This document shows, in pieces, positions 30,107-35,600 of a DNA stretch of 64,000 nt. The stretch lies in contig NW_027473315.1 in the NCBI RefSeq assembly GCF_050947335.1, positions 1,364,001 through 1,428,000 on the forward strand, given 5' to 3'. This stretch comes from Megachile rotundata (taxonomy: Eukaryota > Arthropoda > Insecta > Hymenoptera > Megachilidae). Under the pieces are notes generated by a model that saw only the letters and a program-made list of their open reading frames with translations, ran no database searches and had not been told where the DNA came from. How positions within the stretch are numbered: position 1 is the stretch's first letter; every line of letters begins with the position of its first letter. Made by a program: the position numbers and the translations under genes.

Positions 30107-30110
30107 GTAT
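30107..30110 (+). repeat. Target-site duplication, left copy (GTAT)
   Basis: The last four satellite bases before the LTR are GTAT, and GTAT again follows the 3' LTR at 39167-39170. Removing the element plus one GTAT leaves the satellite in exact 14-bp register. Four-bp duplications are usual for Ty3/gypsy integrases. Confidence 0.95.
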
Positions 30111-30111
30111 T

Positions 30112-30127
30112 GTGACGAATACGTCAC
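30112..30127. other. Palindrome at the LTR edge
   Basis: GTGACG-AATA-CGTCAC is a perfect 6-bp inverted repeat with a 4-nt spacer, starting at the second base of the LTR. It contains two facing TGACG half-sites of the CRE/bZIP type. The same palindrome lies at 37692-37707 in the 3' LTR. It could be an integrase-end structure or a transcription factor site; the sequence does not decide. Confidence 0.7.
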
Positions 30128-30280
30128 GAGCCGTTCCGTCAGCCGCGCTCCGTCAGCCGCGCTCCGTCGACCGCGCACCGTCAGCCGCGCACCGCGAGGT
30201 GGGGACCCCCCACCGAGACCACCCACCGCGACCCGATACTACTTAGATAGCGATCGATCGCGTGATCGATCGAGTTGGCC

Positions 30281-30318
30281 CGGGGCTTCGGCCCCGAAAG
30301 GATCTCTTCGGAGATCCT
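30281..30318 (+). other. Two adjacent UUCG-loop hairpins in U3
   Basis: Hairpin 1 is CGGGGC-TTCG-GCCCCG (30281-30296, 6-bp stem). Hairpin 2 is AGGATCTC-TTCG-GAGATCCT (30299-30318, 8-bp stem). Only two bases separate them. UUCG is an exceptionally stable RNA tetraloop. In the genomic RNA these would form from the 3' LTR copy at 37861-37898, because U3 is transcribed only at the 3' end. A self-complementary GATCGATCG-rich stretch lies just upstream (30251-30272). Confidence 0.8.
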
Positions 30319-30816
30319 CTCCAAGGCAATAAGGTCTTCCTGGTCCGACGATAGCCCCGGACTGGGAGGACTGGAGGCCAGTATCGGCGTGGAGGGTAAC
30401 CCGTGCGCCGAGACTGGCCGCGCCAACGGTCAACCGACTTGTCCGACCCCGTGGGTAGCCCTCGGGGAAGGTAAGCCGTGGGTAGTCGTTACGTTGGGGA
30501 GATAGCCCACAGCGTGACGCCTGCCAGATCGTGGAGGGTAGAGCCAACTCCAGGGACGCTCTCAGAGGTCCTCCCCGGCAGTAAGGTCTTCCTGGTCCGA
30601 TGGTAGCCTCGGGCCGAGAGGACTGGAGGCCTGCATCGGCGTGGAGGGTTGCCCACGCGCCGAGGCTGGCCGCGCCAACGGTCAACCGCCTTGTCCGGCC
30701 TCGTGGATAGCCCTCGAGGAAGGCAAGCCGGAGGTAGTCGTTACGTTGGAGGGTAACCCACAGCGTGACGCCTGCCAGACCGTGGAGGCAAGAGCCAGTA
30801 ACAGGAACACTCTCGG
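30311..30816 (+). repeat. Diverged tandem repeat in U3, 2 x about 252 bp
   Basis: Copy 1 is about 30311-30564 and copy 2 about 30565-30816. They share AAGGTCTTCCTGGTCCGA (30331 and 30583), the GGACTGGAGGCC, CGCGCCAACGGTCAACCG and GTAGTCGTTACGTTGG stretches, and CAGCGTGACGCCTGCCAGA. The copies differ at many positions, so the duplication is older than this insertion. The same pair is in the 3' LTR about 7580 bp downstream. Duplicated U3 modules often act as enhancers in LTR elements, but no such role is shown here. Confidence 0.85.
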
Positions 30817-30908
30817 TCTTAATAAGAGAAAGGCAAGGCCAGAACTGGCCACTTACCCCGTGTACTTTACTCTCCCTCCTTCCTCCTCTCAATCGCGCCG
30901 AACCGTAG

Positions 30909-30916
30909 ATATAAGG
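30909..30916 (+). promoter_or_regulatory. TATA box of the LTR promoter
   Basis: ATATAAGG lies in an otherwise GC-rich LTR, 3' of the tandem repeats. A start site would be expected 25-35 bp downstream, near the 10-bp palindrome GAACGCGTTC at 30931-30940. No capped-transcript evidence is available, so the start site is inferred. Confidence 0.6.
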
Positions 30917-31070
30917 ACCGCGAAACCCGCGAACGCGTTCGACCGACCGACCGTACCGCGAACTCCGCGCGCTGTTCTCTCCGTCCGAACCGCGAACGCC
31001 GCGAGAAGTTCCTCCGACCGACCCGCGAACGCGTGCCGCAACCGACCCGTACTCCGCGAGGCGTTCCCCT

Positions 31071-31090
31071 CGACCGACCGACCGACCGAC
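31071..31090 (+). repeat. (CGAC)5 microsatellite in the LTR
   Basis: Five perfect CGAC units, with further single CGAC/CCGA runs at 30939-30951. The stretch is in the inferred R region and is unchanged in the 3' LTR. Confidence 0.9.
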
Positions 31091-31398
31091 CGGACCGTGA
31101 GCGCCGCCGAGTATAGTTTGTAAGATAGAGTGTAAGAATAGGGATAGCGTAGTATGTAAGGATAGTATGTAAGACTCTATTGTAGAAGCGTACCGAATAG
31201 GATTGTATGATATTGCGTTAGCCTGTAAGAACCGCGCCGCCGCCGCCGCTATTCTGTAACACCGACCGACTAACACGAACCGATTATAATTGTAGAAACC
31301 GAAGACTGCGGAGGCCACGGCGCCTCCACCGGCAACTCCGCCGCCCGCGACGCCACCGGCGGACCAGGGCCCCAGCTCGTCGGGGAATATATAGGATT

Positions 31399-31404
31399 AA
31401 TAAA
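31399..31404 (+). terminator. Polyadenylation signal AATAAA in the LTR
   Basis: AATAAA in an A/T-rich pocket, followed about 28 bp later by GTGTTCTTTCT, a plausible GT/T-rich downstream element. The functional copy for the element's transcript would be the 3' LTR one at 38979-38984. In the 5' LTR it must be bypassed or be too close to the cap. Confidence 0.7.
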
Positions 31405-31586
31405 CAAGGATAGTTAAGAGCGAAACACCGTGTTCTTTCTCAACCCGCGACCAGTCCCCTTCCTCCCGCGATCGGCCCCCTCGCGTCAACCCTGGCGCGC
31501 TGAAGCGTCCGGCACAAGGGGGCCCGTGAGCCGCGTACTCCACCGCGCTGCCTAGCAACGCGGGTGGAGGAAACGGCTACGTTACA

Positions 31587-31604
31587 TGGCGCCCGAACAG
31601 GGAC
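31587..31604 (+). other. Primer binding site, tRNA-Lys type
   Basis: TGGCGCCCGAACAGGGAC starts at the first base after the LTR with no spacer. It is complementary to the last 18 bases of the tRNA-Lys(UUU) used by lentiviruses, and several insect gypsy-like elements use Lys primers too. It starts minus-strand DNA synthesis. Confidence 0.93.
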
Positions 31605-31743
31605 CTCTGGAAGGGGACCGCGACACTAGCGGCGGTGGAAATTAGGTTTAAGTACGCGTGCGAGAACGAGGAAGAAGACAGAAGAGGATAAGCTACCGAA
31701 GAGTGAAGATCAAGCCAACGGAATCAACCCGAGCAAGACCGAG
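31605..31743 (+). other. Untranslated leader between primer site and gag
   Basis: 139 nt, purine-rich in its second half. No ATG in a good context is seen before the gag start. RNA packaging signals would be expected here, but I could not identify one. Confidence 0.6.
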
Positions 31744-33546
31744 ATGGAACACCGACCCAGGAGAGAGACACTCGACACTCCGCGAGGTTCGACAGGGCGG
31801 CGACCCGGAACTCCGATTCCTCGGGAGCCACGCGGCTCCCTAGACACAGCAGAGTCGCCACGCCACACCAGTCCAGCAAGCGGTGGTTCGAACCCGCGAT
31901 CCGGCCAGACACACCATCTTGTTTGGTCGGAGAGTGGAGGAGTGTTTGGCCTTCGCGCCAACTCCACACCGTCCGGACCCGCCATCATCAGGGACCAGGA
32001 GACTCGCCTGGGCGAGGCGCTACGCCCGCCATACAGCGCACCGGATCAACCAGGAGCGACTCCACCTGCCGATCCTCCGCCTGACGGAACGAGAGGGGAC
32101 AACTCCAGCCAACGGTCATTTTTATGGCCACCCCGAACCGAACCAGGCCGACCAGAAGACAACGACGCCAGTCAAGGGCCAGAGCGAACGAGGAAGTTTA
32201 CTTGGCCCCCACCCGCCCGTCCCAGACGTTCCGCGGAGGCAACGCCAACTAGCGACGACAGGTTGGAAGATATAAGGGCAGGACTCCACGCCCGAGGAGA
32301 AGCTTTTACTCAGCGACCGCCGAAGGAGTCACATCGTAAGGAAGCACCGCTACCGAAGAAGAGAATGGCTGGCATAGCATGGGTTTACCGGCTACGAAAA
32401 CCGGAGGTTCTCCGAGAGTTGGAGAGACTCCAACTCCCCACGGACGGCACCTGGGTTCAGCTGCGACAACGGCTGGCAGACTACGTGCGGAATCACCCGG
32501 CAGAGTTCCCGGACAAACCAGCCGACGAGCCAGGGTACAAAGAAGAAGCGGACCGGACCCGCGACTACGAGGAGTTCCACGCCGAGATCGCCCAGATGTG
32601 GCCACAAAACGTCCAGGCCACCCAGACCGGGGTAGGGAACACGTCCACCCCACGCCGTCCGGAAGAAGCTACGCCGCCCGCGCCTTCGACGACGCCAGGA
32701 AACCCAACACCAACGGGGCAACAAGCTACAGCGTCAAATCAGGCGACTCCACCTACGCCTGTCCACTCCGTGCCACTAGCCCTGGATCCCATCAGATTCA
32801 TGGAAATGGTACGGAGATGGAATTGCCAGTTCGACGGGCGAGACGCGCAGGCATTTCTGGAACGACTAGAAGAGCTGCAGGAATCTCACCAGCTGACCGG
32901 CGACCAGATGTTAAGAGGATTCCCCGAGCTTTTGCGAGGGGAGGCGCAACTCTGGTACCGCAACGTGTCCCGCACAGTCAAATCGTGGGACGAGCTCCGA
33001 CACCGACTGCGAGGCTACTTCCTACCGGCCACCGAAAGGACCCGCTTGGATCTACAGATCGCCAACCGGCGACAGGCACCGGACGAACCCCTCCGCTCTT
33101 ACATTACGGCAATTACCACCCTGATGCGCCGACGTGGAGGGTATACCCACGAAGAGGAGCTGGACATCATCCACAGCAACATGACGGAAGATCTGCGGCT
33201 CTATGTAGCAAGAACCGGAATCAGGGACGTGGAGGACCTCATGGCCAAGGCCGACATCGTGACCACCCTTCTAGCCACGAAGAACGCCAGGGCGGCCAGA
33301 ACGGAAGGGTTGGCTACGCGGAGTAGCCGACAGCCCGAAGCACCAGAAGCGCACATCGCCAGCGACTACCATCGGGATACCCATTGCTGGCGTTGCGGCC
33401 AACGGGGGCACAACCGACTTCAATGTCAGAACCGCTACATCATTTTCTGTGCCCGTTGCGGAAAGGAAGGCACGTTAAGCCGCGACTGCCCTTGCAACAA
33501 GCCGGGAAACTCCAAAAGGGCCGGGGGAACCCGGCCCCAGCGTTAA
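31744..33546 (+). CDS. gag: Gag polyprotein, 600 aa
   Basis: Structural protein that would assemble the particle and bind the genomic RNA. It starts at the first ATG of the frame, with G at -3 and G at +4. Residues 1-200 are Pro/Arg/Thr-rich and probably disordered. Residues about 207-252 resemble a SAP-type DNA/RNA-binding motif (LRKPEVL, LPTDGT, LRQRL). Residues about 345-500 look like the retrotransposon capsid domain (FMEMVRRW, LRGEAQLWYRN). Zinc knuckle 1 is C548-x2-C551-x4-H556-x4-C561. Knuckle 2 is C569-x2-C572-x4-T577-x4-C582, with Thr where the zinc-binding His should be. The frame ends 36 nt after a -1 slippery site that leads into pol. A second long + frame at 32379-33326 is a shadow. 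Product identity is secure; the SAP call is moderate. Confidence 0.93.
   Translation: MEHRPRRETLDTPRGSTGRRPGTPIPREPRGSLDTAESPRHTSPASGGSNPRSGQTHHLVWSESGGVFGLRANSTPSGPAIIRDQETRLGEALRPPYSAPDQPGATPPADPPPDGTRGDNSSQRSFLWPPRTEPGRPEDNDASQGPERTRKFTWPPPARPRRSAEATPTSDDRLEDIRAGLHARGEAFTQRPPKESHRKEAPLPKKRMAGIAWVYRLRKPEVLRELERLQLPTDGTWVQLRQRLADYVRNHPAEFPDKPADEPGYKEEADRTRDYEEFHAEIAQMWPQNVQATQTGVGNTSTPRRPEEATPPAPSTTPGNPTPTGQQATASNQATPPTPVHSVPLALDPIRFMEMVRRWNCQFDGRDAQAFLERLEELQESHQLTGDQMLRGFPELLRGEAQLWYRNVSRTVKSWDELRHRLRGYFLPATERTRLDLQIANRRQAPDEPLRSYITAITTLMRRRGGYTHEEELDIIHSNMTEDLRLYVARTGIRDVEDLMAKADIVTTLLATKNARAARTEGLATRSSRQPEAPEAHIASDYHRDTHCWRCGQRGHNRLQCQNRYIIFCARCGKEGTLSRDCPCNKPGNSKRAGGTRPQR
33504..33537 (+). 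promoter_or_regulatory. Programmed -1 frameshift signal (gag to pol)
   Basis: Slippery heptamer GGGAAAC at 33504-33510, phased G GGA AAC in the gag frame, which is the correct X XXY YYZ phase. A 7-nt spacer TCCAAAA follows. Then comes a perfect 8-bp GC stem GGGCCGGG/CCCGGCCC with a GGAA (GNRA) loop, 33518-33537. Slippage would move ribosomes from Asn589 of Gag into the pol frame at 33510, exactly the frame that holds protease and RT. The same heptamer is known from type D simian retroviruses. All three components being correctly phased makes chance unlikely. Confidence 0.92.
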
Positions 33547-35600
33547 AGCAGCAGGAGCACTCCGCTGCCGTAATAGCCCATCGCAGTCAGCCGACGCGAT
33601 TGGAAAAAACCGTCCGACAAGAACCGACGAAGAACCAGAAAACCGTCCGACCAGAACCGACTAATAACCTGAAAACCGTCCTACCAAAACCAGACACCGA
33701 AGACCCACAAAAACAATTAGAACCGACAACTAACCGAAAGTCCGTCCGACCGACACCGACCATTAGTCAGGAAGCCGACCGACCAGACCCCGTTAAAACA
33801 ACTGACCAGAAAGACCGACTGATACTGGACGTACAGATAGGTGAAAAGACCGTGCCCGCGCTCCTGGACACCGGAGCAGTCTCCTCGTACATTGACCAGC
33901 GAACCGCACAGATCTGCCGCGAGTCCGGGTGGAGGAGACACCGACACAACTTAGTGACCGCCCTGGCCAACGGAGAATACATACCGACCAAGAACAGCTA
34001 CCAAGGGGAGGTCATCATCCACGGGGCACGGCAAAATCATCTATTCTACGAGATGCCAAACCTGGCATACAGCATGGTGCTGGGGATGGACATCCTCCGC
34101 AAACTACAACTCAAGGTCTGGTTATATGACCAGTCCATTATAGATTGCGGAAAGGAGCACGAAGAAACTACGGCTCAAGAAACCCACGCCATTGCAGTAA
34201 CCAGCGGTTTAATCGAGGCCTCAGAACAACAACTGAAACGTCTGGATCAGATCATCGCCCGGGAGAAGCGGAGGTTCGAAGAGGTTAAAGGACCCACACC
34301 GTTGATCAAGCATGAAATCCGGCTAGAAGATCCGACGCCGATAAAACAACGTTATCGGCCCCGTAACCCCACCATGCAGCGCCTGATCGACGCCGAAGTA
34401 CAGAAGATGCTAGACGAAGGGGTAATACAACCATCCAGCAGTCCATGGAGCTCACCGATCGTGATGGCGAAAAAGAAGAACGGAGAATACCGATTCTGCG
34501 TCGATTTCCGTAGATTAAACAACGTCACGCAGAAAGACGCTTACCCCTTACCACAGGTCAACGCAACACTGGACAAGCTGCGCGGGGCAAAATATCTGTC
34601 AACCATCGACCTCAAAAACGGCTACTGGCAGGTACCACTCACGCCAGAAAGTCAACCGTTGACCGCCTTTACCGTCCCTGGCCGTGGACTCATGGAGTTC
34701 ACGGTAATGCCCTTCGGACTCCACTCCGCACCCTCCACCTTCCAAAGACTCCTCGATCGAGTAATAACTCCCGAAATGGCTCCTCACGCATTCGCCTACC
34801 TGGACGATATTGTGATCGTCACGACCACCTTTGAAGATCACCTCCGAGTCCTGACCGAGGTACTCCACCGACTTCGAGCCGCGAAGCTGCGACCGAACTG
34901 GGAAAAATGCCAATTCGCGAGGACGAGCCTAAAATATCTCGGACACCTGGTTGACCAGCAAGGCCTCCGAACCGATCCTGACAAAGTAGCCGCCGTCGCG
35001 GAGTTGCCTCCACCCACCAACTTGAAGGAACTCCGCCGATTCCTCGGACTATTGTCATGGTACAGGCGATTTTTACGAGATGTCTCCCAGACCGCTGCCC
35101 CACTGACCCAACTCCTGAAGAAGAAAGTCAAATGGTCATGGGAAGAACCGCAGCAACGGGCCTTCGAAGAACTACGACGAAGACTCACGGAGGCGCCAGT
35201 TCTAGCCGTACCAAATTGGGACCTCACCTTCGTCCTTCAAACCGATGCAAGCCTGGACGGCTTGGGAGCCGTTCTCACCCAGGAAGACGAAGAAGGAGAA
35301 CGAGTCATCGCCTATGCAAGCCGGACACTCACTCAGGCGGAGCGTAACTACTCCACGACCGAGTTGGAGTGCCTGGCAGTCCGATGGGGCATCTGGAAGA
35401 TGCGCCACTACTTGGAGGGAAACCACTTCATCGTCATGACCGACCACCAGCCTCTGAAGTGGCTAGAGAAGATCGACAACCCTTCTGGCAGACTCGCCCG
35501 ATGGGCCCTGGAGCTTGGACAATGGGACTTCGAAATTCGCTACCGGACAACACCGTGGCGGACGCACTCTCACGTCAACCACACGCCACATGCGAAATGA
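33510..35600 (+). CDS. pol: Pol part 1: protease, reverse transcriptase, RNase H
   Basis: Read in the -1 frame relative to gag with no ATG of its own at the start, so it is expected as a Gag-Pol fusion. Six 11-residue repeats (33606-33803) form a linker. Then an aspartic protease with LLDTG (catalytic Asp codon at 33867) and a later LGMDIL. RT follows with catalytic Asp at 34608, the VMPFGLHSAPSTF segment, and YLDD at 34797-34808. RNase H has Asp 35244, Glu 35367 and Asp 35442. The catalytic set looks intact. After FEIRYR (about 35546) the frame stops resembling the family, and a short unrelated tail ends at 35600. The expected continuation (NTVADALSR) lies in the -1 frame. Confidence 0.92.
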   Translation, partial: LQKGRGNPAPALKQQEHSAAVIAHRSQPTRLEKTVRQEPTKNQKTVRPEPTNNLKTVLPKPDTEDPQKQLEPTTNRKSVRPTPTISQEADRPDPVKTTDQKDRLILDVQIGEKTVPALLDTGAVSSYIDQRTAQICRESGWRRHRHNLVTALANGEYIPTKNSYQGEVIIHGARQNHLFYEMPNLAYSMVLGMDILRKLQLKVWLYDQSIIDCGKEHEETTAQETHAIAVTSGLIEASEQQLKRLDQIIAREKRRFEEVKGPTPLIKHEIRLEDPTPIKQRYRPRNPTMQRLIDAEVQKMLDEGVIQPSSSPWSSPIVMAKKKNGEYRFCVDFRRLNNVTQKDAYPLPQVNATLDKLRGAKYLSTIDLKNGYWQVPLTPESQPLTAFTVPGRGLMEFTVMPFGLHSAPSTFQRLLDRVITPEMAPHAFAYLDDIVIVTTTFEDHLRVLTEVLHRLRAAKLRPNWEKCQFARTSLKYLGHLVDQQGLRTDPDKVAAVAELPPPTNLKELRRFLGLLSWYRRFLRDVSQTAAPLTQLLKKKVKWSWEEPQQRAFEELRRRLTEAPVLAVPNWDLTFVLQTDASLDGLGAVLTQEDEEGERVIAYASRTLTQAERNYSTTELECLAVRWGIWKMRHYLEGNHFIVMTDHQPLKWLEKIDNPSGRLARWALELGQWDFEIRYRTTPWRTHSHVNHTPHAK
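33606..33803 (+). repeat. Six 33-bp coding repeats in the pol linker
   Basis: Exactly 11 codons each, with model KTVRPEPTNNL. The units become more diverged toward the protease (the last is EADRPDPVKTT). They lie between the frameshift site and the protease, where a flexible spacer would be tolerated. The 33-bp period keeps the frame open. Confidence 0.85.
35540..35551 (+). other. Frame break between RNase H and integrase
   Basis: RNase H is conserved up to FEIRYR in one frame. The universal VADALSR segment that should follow begins in the -1 frame at 35549. The change must fall within about 35541-35549. No X XXY YYZ heptamer lies just upstream in the right phase, so a one-base loss (or equivalent indel) or a base-calling error fits better than programmed shifting. 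Confidence 0.8.

Larger units (their letters stand above)
1..30110 (+). repeat. 14-bp satellite array, left part
   Basis: Uninterrupted head-to-tail copies of a 14-bp monomer, consensus GTATGATTGTGATT, all in the same orientation. The monomer looks like an imperfect dimer (GATTGT + GATTGTAT). It is 7 T, 4 G, 3 A and no C, so the + strand is nearly free of C and the minus strand nearly free of G. Recurring variant monomers include GTATGATTGTTTTT, GTATGATTGTGATC, GTATGATTGTCTTC, GTATGATTGTCATC, GTATAGTAGTAATT, GTATGATTGCGATA, GTATTATTGTGATT and GTATCATTGTGATT. They come in fixed local orders, which gives higher-order blocks. No gene, promoter or non-repeat island is visible in the 30 kb. The size and homogeneity suggest heterochromatic (pericentromeric or subtelomeric) satellite, which is an inference. 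Confidence 0.97.
26740..30110 (+). repeat. Interrupted duplication, copy 1, part left of the retrotransposon
   Basis: This segment, continued after the retrotransposon at 39171-40432, matches 41847-46335. Landmarks: block A (26799/41907 and 28325/43420), GACTTACTATG (27007/42115), the 15-bp monomer (27754/42877) and CGTACG (29168/44263). The copy at 41847 has lost two monomers inside block A. The match continues across the insertion point, so the element entered an already duplicated block. Confidence 0.8.
30111..31586 (+). repeat. 5' LTR, 1476 bp
   Basis: Begins TGTGACG and ends CGTTACA, an imperfect 7-bp terminal inverted repeat with one mismatch, with the canonical TG...CA ends. It is identical, as far as I can compare by eye, to 37691-39166 at a constant offset of 7580. 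Inferred parts: U3 to about 30940 (hairpins, a 252-bp tandem repeat, TATA box), R to about 31425 (AATAAA at 31399, then a GT-rich stretch), U5 to the end. The length is large for an insect gypsy element. It is rich in CpG with no sign of CpG loss. Confidence 0.95.

Noticed and set aside
29699..30226. Antisense frame joining the LTR to the satellite (and its partner at 39020-39691).
   Set aside because: Chance fusion across the insertion junction.
30641..31123. 160-codon + strand open frame in the LTR.
   Set aside because: Spans the TATA box and inferred transcription start; low-complexity Arg/Pro/Thr content.
30239..31318. 359-codon antisense open frame in the 5' LTR, repeated at 37819-38898.
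   Set aside because: It covers U3 regulatory repeats and a CGAC microsatellite and is kept open by GC-richness and a period divisible by 3. No recognisable protein; identical in both LTRs only because the LTRs are identical.
31658..31843. Possible upstream reading frame before gag.
   Set aside because: It begins with GTG, not ATG, and has no support as a eukaryotic start.
32379..33326. 315-codon + strand frame inside gag.
   Set aside because: Shadow frame; the capsid and zinc-knuckle signatures are in the other frame.
35369..35600. Programmed frameshift between RNase H and integrase.
   Set aside because: No slippery heptamer in the correct phase and no strong downstream structure was found in the short stretch where the frame must change.
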